Source: Eubacteriales bacterium
GTDB lineage: Bacteria > Bacillota > Clostridia > Peptostreptococcales > Anaerovoracaceae
DNA length: 5,570 nt
NCBI GenBank assembly: GCA_028692535.1
Contig: JAQUXD010000108.1
Coordinates: 1 to 5,570 of the forward strand
Reading direction: 5' to 3'
The translations under genes and the position numbers were made by a program. The notes beneath the pieces were generated by a model. It saw nothing but the letters and a program-made list of their open reading frames with translations, was not told the origin of the DNA and did not search any database. Positions 1-5,472 of the stretch are shown here, one piece after another; the first letter of the stretch is position 1, and each line of letters starts with the position of its first letter.

Positions 1-1
1 G

Positions 2-352
2 ACACTGCTGATGCCTCTTACAATGATTGGCTTTGGTCGTTTCTTCTACAAGCAAGCGCCGAAGGAGATCCAATCGACGTTCGGGTATCGGACTGGCCGA
101 TCCATGAAAAGTCGAGAGGCCTGGGAATTTGCGCATAATTACTGTGGTAAATTGTGGATCGTGGCCGGAGGGATTATGCTTCCGGTTTCTGTCGTTCTGA
201 TGCTTCTGGTGAATGGAAAAGATGCGGATGTCGTTGGTGATCTGGGTAGCGCACTTTGTCTGATCCATGTTGCAATAATGATTCTGTCGATCATTCCTGT
301 GGAGATGGCACTGAAGAGAACTTTTAACGAAAACGGAGAAAGGCTGAAATGA
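2..352 (+). CDS. SdpI/YfhL-family membrane protein, 5' end outside the window
   Basis: This is a small integral membrane protein of the SdpI/YfhL family. Bacillus SdpI gives immunity to the SDP toxin; most homologues have no tested role. Counting from the ATG at base 11, the family signature FGYRTGRSMKS lies at residues 24-34 and is followed by AWEFAHNYCGKLW (37-49). Two hydrophobic segments follow, about 49-67 and 77-96, then a basic tail. The frame stays open upstream of base 11 (T-L-L), and relatives usually carry a complete hydrophobic segment before this point. The first visible Met is therefore probably internal and the true start lies before the window. The stop ends one base before the GTG of the next gene, so the two are probably translationally coupled. 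The family call is firm; an immunity role is inference only, since no toxin gene is visible. Confidence 0.8.
   Translation, partial: TLLMPLTMIGFGRFFYKQAPKEIQSTFGYRTGRSMKSREAWEFAHNYCGKLWIVAGGIMLPVSVVLMLLVNGKDADVVGDLGSALCLIHVAIMILSIIPVEMALKRTFNENGERLK
339..343 (+). promoter_or_regulatory. Ribosome binding site supporting the GTG start at 353
   Basis: AAAGG sits 9 bases before the GTG at 353, a normal spacing. The next in-frame GTG at 362 would be 18 bases away, and the ATGs at 349 and 357 are out of frame (the first reaches a stop after six codons). This favours GTG 353 as the start. Confidence 0.5.
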
Positions 353-988
353 GTGAATGCTGTGCGTAATACGAGCTATAAAGATTATAAAGAGTTGTAT
401 CTCCCAAGCCTGCAGCCCTCTGTCGTCCGGGTGCCCGCCATCTCCTTTGCCGTCATCGACGGACAAGGAGACCCCAACGGAGAAGCGTTTGCCGAGGCCA
501 CTGCCGCGCTCTACAGCTTCAGCTATGCCGTAAAAATGTCGTATAAGAGCAAAGAACCTCCGGAAGGGTATTACGACTATACTGTCTTTCCCTTGGAAGG
601 CGTCTGGGATCTGATCGACAAGAGCAAACCGTCCACCGATAAAAGCAATTACGCTTATTCGATCATGATTCGTCAGCCGGAATTCCTGAACAGCCGGTTG
701 TTCGACCGGTTCCTTGTTGAAACGAAAAAGAAAAAGCCAAATGCTTGCCTGAACAGACTCCAATCGGTTACGACCGAAGAAGGTTTATGCTGTCAAATGC
801 TTCATGTGGGTCCCTTCGATGACGAACCTGAGAGCTTTGAAAAAATGCATCGGTTCTGCGCAGAGAGCGGATATGAGCGAACGTCTCTGCAGCATCGGGA
901 GATTTATTTATCCGATCCCCGTAAGACGGATTCGAGCAAACTGAAGACTGTATTAAGATTCTCAATAAAAGAAGCGAGTGATCGATGA
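353..988 (+). CDS. GyrI-like small-molecule-binding domain protein
   Basis: This is a soluble 211-residue protein of the stand-alone GyrI-like (SHS2-fold) family. Members bind small hydrophobic ligands; some homologues, such as the Listeria protein lin2189, have been reported to hydrolyse cyclopropanoid natural products. Recognisable family motifs in order are GQGDPNGE (37-44), KMSYKS (61-66), FPLEGVWD (79-86), GLCCQMLHVGPFDDEP (144-159) and HREIYLSDPRK (181-191). Length is normal for the single-domain group, and there is no DNA-binding AraC domain as in the regulator relatives. The start is GTG, directly after the stop of the SdpI-like gene, and the stop overlaps the next start (ATGA, 985-988). 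The family call is strong. Ligand and reaction are unknown; detoxification of a small molecule is an inference from relatives. Confidence 0.85.
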   Translation: MNAVRNTSYKDYKELYLPSLQPSVVRVPAISFAVIDGQGDPNGEAFAEATAALYSFSYAVKMSYKSKEPPEGYYDYTVFPLEGVWDLIDKSKPSTDKSNYAYSIMIRQPEFLNSRLFDRFLVETKKKKPNACLNRLQSVTTEEGLCCQMLHVGPFDDEPESFEKMHRFCAESGYERTSLQHREIYLSDPRKTDSSKLKTVLRFSIKEASDR

Positions 989-1638
989 AAATGTATCGAT
1001 ATTCATTGAAGAATTCCGATGTGGTCTTTCAGGCGGAAGACCAGGAGTCCGGCGACGTTTTCGGATTCTGCCAGGAATGGTATCCTACGCCGCTGCAGCG
1101 GATCGCCGGCTGTGGTCCTACGGTGGCCTGCGCGATCATGACCTATATTTTGTGGCACTGCCGTAATGAAAACTCTCCGGTTTCGGAAGGGCGGCCCGCC
1201 TGTCTATCTGCCATGGAAGAAGCTTGGCGTCATGTAACGCCGGGCGACGAAGGAATTCCTACCACCCGCATGTTCTGTGAAGGGTTCCTGGAATATGCAA
1301 AAGCCAAAGAACTGGACGTGGACGCCCGTTCTTTGGATGTCCCCCAGGAGATGGCTTTCCGCCCTTCTTTTACCGAGATCCTCCGGTTTCTTTCAGAGGC
1401 GTTGGCATTGGATGCTCCCGTGGCATTCCTCAATCTTTGCAACGGTGATGTGCACAATTTGGACCGATGGCATTGGGTGATCATTCTGTCGATTGAATAC
1501 AGCGAGCACACTGCCGTTGTTCGTATCATGGACGAGGGCCGCCTCCTGGATGTGGATTTGCGGTTGTGGTACGACACTACAGTCGGCGGAGGTGGCTTTG
1601 CCTGCTTCTTATTAGCGGAGAAAGGAGCTGCCGTATGA
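985..1638 (+). CDS. Uncharacterised protein with papain-like (C39-like) cysteine peptidase motifs
   Basis: I do not recognise a named family. The 217-residue protein shows the order of catalytic residues expected of the papain-like fold. A Gln at 38 lies five residues before a Cys in GCGPT (42-46), at the start of a predicted helix, as in C39-like peptidases. A His follows in RWHWVIIL (161-168), with the aromatic/aliphatic strand typical of HWVV-type motifs, and an Asp at 183 in IMDEG, 20 residues later. GIPTT (90-94) precedes a helix. There is no signal peptide or membrane segment, so a cytoplasmic protein is expected. The ATG overlaps the preceding stop by four bases and only a weak purine-rich site is present, suggesting translational coupling. 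It could be a peptidase, a transglutaminase-like acyltransferase, or an amide-forming or -cleaving enzyme acting on the cluster's substrate. The fold is inferred from motifs only. Confidence 0.7.
   Translation: MKMYRYSLKNSDVVFQAEDQESGDVFGFCQEWYPTPLQRIAGCGPTVACAIMTYILWHCRNENSPVSEGRPACLSAMEEAWRHVTPGDEGIPTTRMFCEGFLEYAKAKELDVDARSLDVPQEMAFRPSFTEILRFLSEALALDAPVAFLNLCNGDVHNLDRWHWVIILSIEYSEHTAVVRIMDEGRLLDVDLRLWYDTTVGGGGFACFLLAEKGAAV
1623..1627 (+). promoter_or_regulatory. Ribosome binding site fixing the methyltransferase start at 1635
   Basis: AGGAG lies 7 bases before ATG 1635. It decides against the longer reading frame opening at 1566, which would overlap the previous gene by 73 bases and adds 23 residues unlike a methyltransferase N-terminus. 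Confidence 0.7.
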
Positions 1639-2264
1639 ACCACCCATGGGAAGAGATCAATCTGACTGACTATGAAAATCACATGAAGCTGGATTCTGTC
1701 ATGCAGTTGCAAGTGATGAATGACGTCATGAAAGCCCAGCTGTCCGACTATCCGTTGCAAACGGTGATGATTCTTGGGGTTGCCGGGGGAAACGGGCTGG
1801 AACACGTGACCTCTGATAAAATCAAACGCGTATACGGTGTTGACATCAACAAAGCCTATTTGGCAGAATGCATCCGGAGGTATCCTGCTTTGGAGGGTGT
1901 TCTGGAATGTGTCTGCGCTGATTTGATGGATGAGCGCGTGTTTCTCCCTCATGCCGATCTGGTCATGGCCAATCTGGTGATCGAATATATCGGATACGAC
2001 TGTTTCCTCAACGTGATCCGTCAGGTTGCACCGTCGATCGTCAGCTGCCTGATACAGATCAATACAGATGAGGGGTTTGTTTCGGACTCACCCTATCTGC
2101 ATGTATTCGACTGTCTGGAAAGCGTACATCGGCAGATGCATCCGGAACCTCTGGCAGAAGCGATGCAACGCATCGGTTATACTCAGGCGTCTTCAACGGA
2201 GCACCTGCTGCCCAACGGAAAAAAATTCCTGCGATCTGATTTTATTCTGGCAAAAAGCACCTGA
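1635..2264 (+). CDS. Class I SAM-dependent methyltransferase
   Basis: This predicted cytoplasmic enzyme transfers a methyl group from S-adenosylmethionine to an unknown acceptor. In the 209-residue protein, the glycine-rich SAM-binding motif I is VMILGVAGGNGLE (44-56). The acidic residue that usually contacts the ribose is in VYGVDIN (67-72; Asp70). A motif-III-like CADLMD spans 94-99, and the post-II strand reads DLVMANLVIEY (108-118). The C-terminal part (VFDCLESVH to FILAKS) would form the remaining strands and a substrate cap. The start at 1635 overlaps the previous stop as ATGA and has a well-placed AGGAG. It is the last gene of the first cluster: a strong terminator begins about 60 bases after its stop. 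The acceptor could be a small molecule handled by the neighbouring GyrI-like protein, but nothing in the sequence fixes this. Confidence 0.85.
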   Translation: MNHPWEEINLTDYENHMKLDSVMQLQVMNDVMKAQLSDYPLQTVMILGVAGGNGLEHVTSDKIKRVYGVDINKAYLAECIRRYPALEGVLECVCADLMDERVFLPHADLVMANLVIEYIGYDCFLNVIRQVAPSIVSCLIQINTDEGFVSDSPYLHVFDCLESVHRQMHPEPLAEAMQRIGYTQASSTEHLLPNGKKFLRSDFILAKST

Positions 2265-2295
2265 CGTGGCCTGAAAACAAATGAAACAGACGTTC

Positions 2296-2320
2296 TGAAA
2301 GGCGACTGATTCGCCTTTCA
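2296..2320 (+). terminator. Upstream hairpin of a tandem pair
   Basis: TGAAAGGCG (2296-2304) and CGCCTTTCA (2312-2320) form a perfect 9-bp stem with a 7-base loop. No T-run follows: the next hairpin starts 4 bases downstream. It may assist termination or protect the 3' end of the message. On its own it would not be a standard Rho-independent terminator. Confidence 0.5.
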
Positions 2321-2323
2321 ACG

Positions 2324-2360
2324 CTGCCCGCAGCATTCGATGCTGCGGGCAGTTTATTTT
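2324..2360 (+). terminator. Strong Rho-independent terminator after the methyltransferase gene
   Basis: CTGCCCGCAGCAT (2324-2336) pairs perfectly with ATGCTGCGGGCAG (2340-2352), a 13-bp GC-rich stem with a 3-base loop (or a 12-bp stem with a 5-base loop). It is followed directly by TTTATTTT (2353-2360). It ends the first cluster and separates it from the argG operon. No T-run is present on the opposite strand side, so it looks one-directional. Confidence 0.92.
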
Positions 2361-2458
2361 ATGTGAGAAATCGTAATGAGAATCGCCATATATGCGCATA
2401 AATTATATAAATATGCAATAAAAGTGCAATTTATTTAAATATTTCGCATAAATATTAA

Positions 2459-2476
2459 AATAATGCTTGCATTATT
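2459..2476. promoter_or_regulatory. Candidate operator: 18-bp perfect inverted repeat over the -35 box
   Basis: AATAATGC-TT-GCATTATT is a perfect dyad of two 8-base arms with a 2-base centre. It overlaps the proposed -35 hexamer, a position where a bound protein would block RNA polymerase. Its 18-bp length matches an ArgR/AhrC box, but the half-site (GCATTATT) does not match the known TGAAT/ATTCA core, so identification as an ARG box is not supported. Confidence 0.5.
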
Positions 2477-2495
2477 AGAAACAGGTGTGTATATT
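2467..2495 (+). promoter_or_regulatory. Predicted sigma-70/SigA-type promoter of the argG operon
   Basis: The -35 is TTGCAT (2467-2472) and the -10 is TATATT (2490-2495), with an ideal 17-base spacer. Transcription would begin near 2502, leaving a leader of about 38 bases. That is too short for a riboswitch, T-box or attenuator, so control is more likely at initiation. The -35 lies within the 18-bp inverted repeat. Confidence 0.6.
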
Positions 2496-2526
2496 TAGAA
2501 AATAATATTCAGAATTCAGAGCAGTT

Positions 2527-2531
2527 GGAGG
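2527..2531 (+). promoter_or_regulatory. Ribosome binding site of the argG-like gene
   Basis: GGAGG lies 8 bases before ATG 2540 and within the wider match TTGGAGG. This is a strong site and confirms the start. Confidence 0.8.
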
Positions 2532-2539
2532 CATAACAA

Positions 2540-3712
2540 ATGAAAAAAGTGATCCTGGCATTTTCAGGTGGACTGGATACCACATTTTGTACCATATATT
2601 TAAAAGAAAAGGGCTATGAGGTGATCACAGCCACCGTCAATACCGGCGGTTTCAGCCCGGAAGATCTGAAGCAGATCGAAGAAAAGTCAAAGAAGCTCGG
2701 CGCATCGAAGCATTATACCGTCGATGCAAAAGACCGGATCTATGAAGATATCATTCAGTACCTCATCAAGCTCAACGGCCTGTACGAGGAAGACTATCCT
2801 TTGATGTGCGCCGATCGCTACATTATCGCCGAAGAGATCCTGAAGATCGCTGAAAAGGAAAATGCCGAAGCTGTTGCTCACGGATCCACGGCGGTGGGCA
2901 ACGATCAAGTCCGCTTCGACGGCAGTTTCCTGTCCTTGAACAGTGGCATAGAGCTGGTTACGCCGATCAAGGAACTGGGGATCACGCGGAGCGAAGAAAT
3001 GTCATTTCTCGCTGAACGGGGCGTTTTCGTTGACCATGTCTATACAAAATATTCCGTAAATCAGAATATTTTCGGAATAACAGTATCAGGCACTGAGGTG
3101 GACGAAAACAAGGAACCCGACGAAGGGGCGTATCAGTTGACAAAGAAAGACGGCAATGCTCAGTCGGAATATCTGACGCTGGAGTTTTCTGAGGGGGTTC
3201 CTTCGAAGCTGAATGGCCAGAAACTGCCGGGCATCGAGATCCTCATGAAGTTGAACAGCATGCTGGGGAAATATGGCTACGGGAGTGACATTTACATCGG
3301 CGACTGTATCATCGGTATCAAAGGGCGAATCATGTTTGAGGCTCCCGGTCTGCTGGCACTGGTGGAAGCTCATAGAAAGCTGGAGCAGCTGGTCCTGACA
3401 AAAAAGCAGATCATTTTCAGCCGGGGCGCCGGCGCCCAGTGGGCCGACCTGGTCTACAGCGGGTTGTATTACGAGCCCTTGGTCAAGGACTTGGAAAGCT
3501 TTGCCGATTCTGTCCAAAAGCGCGTGACCGGAACCGTTACGATCAAGGCAGACGCGAACCGAATCACGGTGGTGGAACTGGAATCGCCCTATAGCCTGGT
3601 TCGGAAGGATATCGCCATGTATGCCCAGAAGGCCTGCTGGAGTGCGGAAGAAGCCAATGGATTCATCAAGCTCCACACCATGCAGCAGCAGCTTGCGGGA
3701 ATAAAAAAATGA
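2540..3712 (+). CDS. argG: Argininosuccinate synthase (ArgG) family protein, divergent substrate segment
   Basis: ArgG joins citrulline and aspartate, using ATP and releasing AMP and pyrophosphate, to give argininosuccinate, the penultimate step of arginine synthesis in the cytoplasm. The 390-residue length is normal. The N-terminal ATP pyrophosphatase loop is AFSGGLDTT (7-15). HGSTAVGNDQVRFD (114-127) corresponds to the nucleotide/aspartate motif usually read as HGxTGxGNDQVRFE; Thr117, Asn121 and Asp122 are kept. IGIKGRIMFEAPG (258-270) and the C-terminal GFIKLHT (374-380) are also family features. Overall it resembles the Bacteroidota-type ArgG branch (VNTGGFS, YPL, GNDQVRFD) more than the E. 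coli type. The segment that normally reads YxxGTSxARP and holds citrulline is here YPLMCADRY (86-94), without the Thr-Ser pair. The stop overlaps the next start. The family is certain; exact substrate is less so. Confidence 0.87.
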   Translation: MKKVILAFSGGLDTTFCTIYLKEKGYEVITATVNTGGFSPEDLKQIEEKSKKLGASKHYTVDAKDRIYEDIIQYLIKLNGLYEEDYPLMCADRYIIAEEILKIAEKENAEAVAHGSTAVGNDQVRFDGSFLSLNSGIELVTPIKELGITRSEEMSFLAERGVFVDHVYTKYSVNQNIFGITVSGTEVDENKEPDEGAYQLTKKDGNAQSEYLTLEFSEGVPSKLNGQKLPGIEILMKLNSMLGKYGYGSDIYIGDCIIGIKGRIMFEAPGLLALVEAHRKLEQLVLTKKQIIFSRGAGAQWADLVYSGLYYEPLVKDLESFADSVQKRVTGTVTIKADANRITVVELESPYSLVRKDIAMYAQKACWSAEEANGFIKLHTMQQQLAGIKK

Positions 3713-4674
3713 AACTCTTAAAAGATCTGATCGAATGCAATACCTATGAAGGGGATTATACCGGGATCATCGAGGTCATCAGGGATTTTGTCGCCGGCAA
3801 AACCAACGGTACCGTAATCGAGCAACCTGTGGCCGAAAAAAAGTCCAATGTGATCGTTCGTTTCGGCAATCCGCAGCTTGTGATCAACTGCCATATGGAT
3901 ACCGTCATTCCTGCCGGAGATTGGAACCGGCCTCCGCTTCTTCTCTATCAAGACGAAGAACGTCTCTATGGATTGGGAACAGCGGACACCAAAGGGAACA
4001 TTTACATGGTATTGAAGGCTGTGGAAGCTGCAAAACCAAAGGACCTGATGCTCCTTTTCAGCATTGACGAAGAATCCGGAAGCAAAACAGGGGTTCAATA
4101 TTTTTTGGATTCAGATTATGGAAAAGACTTGAAAGCTGCCATCGTCTGCGAGCCGACTTCTCTGGTGTTTGCCAACAGGCATAAGGGAGTCTACTCCTAT
4201 TATGTGGAGCATCGCACCGAAGGCGGGCATTCTTCCATCAAAGCGGAAAGCGCTGTCGTGGAAGCGGCAAAGGACATCATTGACCTGGATGCACAGGGCT
4301 TCAACATCGGAAAGGTGGAGTGCGCCAACGCCAGCAACGTCGTTGCGCAGAACTGCAGATTCAAGGCTTCGGTGCGAACCTACGAGGAGCCCGAAGCCGC
4401 CTCCGACCGAATCCGAAAGATCTCCCGCAAGGGGATCATCATCTCTTCGTTTATCGGAAGACCTCTGGAAAACGATCGCCCGCACATCAGCGGAGCAGAT
4501 TGCGAATTGGACTTCTGGACAGAAGCTCCGTTGTTTCAAAATGCCGGGATCAATGCCGTAGTCTTCGGGGCCGGAAACATCAGACAGGCCCACAAAATAA
4601 ACGAGTATGTCGAGATACAGCAATTGAGCGATGGTCAAAAGATCATCGAGAAAATCATAGGAGAAGAAAAATGA
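3709..4674 (+). CDS. M20-family metallodeacetylase, ArgE/DapE/LysK-like
   Basis: This is a zinc-dependent amidohydrolase of the M20 family, expected to remove an N-acyl group from an amino acid such as N-acetylornithine or N-acetylcitrulline. The metal and catalytic residues are all present: His62 and Asp64 in CHMDTV, bridging Asp93 in GLGTADTKG (88-96), the general base/ligand pair in DEES (Glu121, Glu122), Glu148 in CEPT, and His295. The end reads GAGNIRQAHKINEYVEI (287-303), closely resembling ArgE (GPGxIxxAHxPDEY). The lid-domain motif GGHSS lies at 172-176. At 321 residues it is shorter than E. coli ArgE (about 380), with a compact lid. It overlaps argG by four bases (3709-3712) and the next gene by four (4671-4674). 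It is placed exactly where a protecting acetyl group would be removed before or after the ArgG/ArgH steps. Substrate is inferred from context. Confidence 0.87.
   Translation: MKLLKDLIECNTYEGDYTGIIEVIRDFVAGKTNGTVIEQPVAEKKSNVIVRFGNPQLVINCHMDTVIPAGDWNRPPLLLYQDEERLYGLGTADTKGNIYMVLKAVEAAKPKDLMLLFSIDEESGSKTGVQYFLDSDYGKDLKAAIVCEPTSLVFANRHKGVYSYYVEHRTEGGHSSIKAESAVVEAAKDIIDLDAQGFNIGKVECANASNVVAQNCRFKASVRTYEEPEAASDRIRKISRKGIIISSFIGRPLENDRPHISGADCELDFWTEAPLFQNAGINAVVFGAGNIRQAHKINEYVEIQQLSDGQKIIEKIIGEEK
4659..4663 (+). promoter_or_regulatory. Ribosome binding site fixing the acetyltransferase start at 4671
   Basis: AGGAG lies 7 bases before ATG 4671. It selects this start over the in-frame opening far upstream at 4320, whose first 117 residues are an out-of-frame reading of the M20 gene. 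Confidence 0.75.
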
Positions 4675-5465
4675 CAGAATGCTTAATGAAATATCAGGAA
4701 ATGGATTTGGAGATCTATCTGATCGTCAACAAAGCCTACTGGGACAAGTACGAGAAAATGATGCAGGCGCTGCCTTTCAAGACGAAGTTCGTCGATCCGG
4801 CTACGCCGGAGGCGGCTGATTTTATCCATGAGATCGTCGTTCTGAACGAGAAGGCTTACGGAGCAGGCATGGCGGCGCCGGATTGGACCTTTGCCAATTT
4901 CGGTACCATCGGCGCAGGGATCACAGCCGGATTTTTATCCAACGGCAAACCGGTTTCCCAACTGAGTCTCATCGGTAATATTTCCGATCCGGCCATTGCC
5001 CATGAGTGGACGTTGCTCGTGGATCCGGAGCTGGAAGGGCAAGCCATCGGTACGCTTACTTATGCGTTAGTTCTTCACCTTGCGCAAGAAAAAGATTACA
5101 TCACTTTCATCATGCAGACGGACAATTCGAGTGTCAATATCTACTTGAAGCACCCGTATCCTCTGATGATCACGGCGTATGGGTTTGTTCACACGCGTCA
5201 AAACAGTATGATGATGAAAACAAAAATTCCCAAGAAAGATGGCTTCGAAACTTTATTGAAAGGAAAAATCAAACAGTATTCGTTTGAAGATTATCCTGAA
5301 GCAAAGGCTGTCATCCCTTCAGATGCCGGATGCTTCTGGCTCTGCCACAACAGCCACGAGCTGTATCAGAAAATCAACGAGGACATCGCCGCAGGCAGTA
5401 CGTATTCGATCATCGGCAAGACCGAGATCGGAACGGATATGTACCTGCTGATCGAGAAAGGATGA
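4671..5465 (+). CDS. GNAT-like N-acetyltransferase
   Basis: This 264-residue cytoplasmic protein has a central GNAT-like core. HEWTLLVDPELEGQAIGTLTY (111-131) matches motif A, where a beta strand leads into the acetyl-CoA pyrophosphate loop. IMQTDNSSVNIYLKHPYPL (147-165) and ITAYGFVHTR (167-176) match the following strand, helix and late Tyr/Gly-Phe motif. The loop EGQAIG departs from the usual R/Q-G-x-G-x-G/A (Glu and Ala at two positions), so CoA binding may be weaker or altered. About 85 residues beyond the core (180-264) are not explained by a single GNAT domain, and about 70 residues precede it. Its place between the deacetylase and argH recalls the ArgH-ArgA fusions of some marine gammaproteobacteria and suggests an N-acetylglutamate synthase or substrate-protecting role. 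That is inference. The start is supported by AGGAG and the ATGA overlap with the M20 gene. Confidence 0.7.
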   Translation: MTECLMKYQEMDLEIYLIVNKAYWDKYEKMMQALPFKTKFVDPATPEAADFIHEIVVLNEKAYGAGMAAPDWTFANFGTIGAGITAGFLSNGKPVSQLSLIGNISDPAIAHEWTLLVDPELEGQAIGTLTYALVLHLAQEKDYITFIMQTDNSSVNIYLKHPYPLMITAYGFVHTRQNSMMMKTKIPKKDGFETLLKGKIKQYSFEDYPEAKAVIPSDAGCFWLCHNSHELYQKINEDIAAGSTYSIIGKTEIGTDMYLLIEKG

Positions 5466-5472
5466 TCTCGCT

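Larger units (their letters stand above)
2361..2539 (+). promoter_or_regulatory. AT-rich regulatory region upstream of the argG operon
   Basis: No credible gene is present here. The stretch is much richer in A and T than the flanking genes. It contains the 10-bp palindrome TATGCGCATA (2391-2400), two copies of CGCATAAAT (2395-2403 and 2445-2453), an interrupted inverted repeat AATATTT/AAATATT (about 2438-2456), the 18-bp dyad and promoter listed separately, and a tandem ATTCAGA repeat (2507-2513, 2514-2520). The density of short repeats suggests binding by one or more regulators, but no specific regulator can be assigned. Confidence 0.55.

Noticed and set aside
1566..1634. 23-residue extension of the methyltransferase
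   Set aside because: It would overlap the previous gene by 73 bases; ATG 1635 has AGGAG at the right distance.
1230..1952. Long open frame on the - strand (240 codons)
   Set aside because: It lies antisense to the papain-like and methyltransferase genes, which have clear motifs and ribosome binding sites. Its translation has no recognisable domain and is rich in Arg/Ser/His, typical of a shadow frame.
2504..2518. CodY-like box (AATATTCAGAATTCA)
   Set aside because: It matches the CodY consensus at only 10 of 15 positions in very AT-rich DNA, so it is not distinguishable from chance.
2502..2539. T-box, riboswitch or attenuator in the argG leader
   Set aside because: The leader from the predicted start is only about 38 bases, and no terminator-like hairpin lies between promoter and gene.
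3086..3676. 196-codon open frame on the - strand inside argG
   Set aside because: It is antisense to a certain ArgG-family gene, and its translation shows no motif or plausible ribosome binding context.
4111..4638. 175-codon open frame on the - strand inside the M20 gene
   Set aside because: It is antisense to a gene with a complete set of M20 catalytic residues, and no domain is recognisable.
4320..4670. Possible 117-residue N-terminal extension of the acetyltransferase
   Set aside because: It is an out-of-frame reading of the M20 gene (Arg/Gln-rich, no structure). ATG 4671 has an AGGAG site and the same ATGA overlap style as the other genes.
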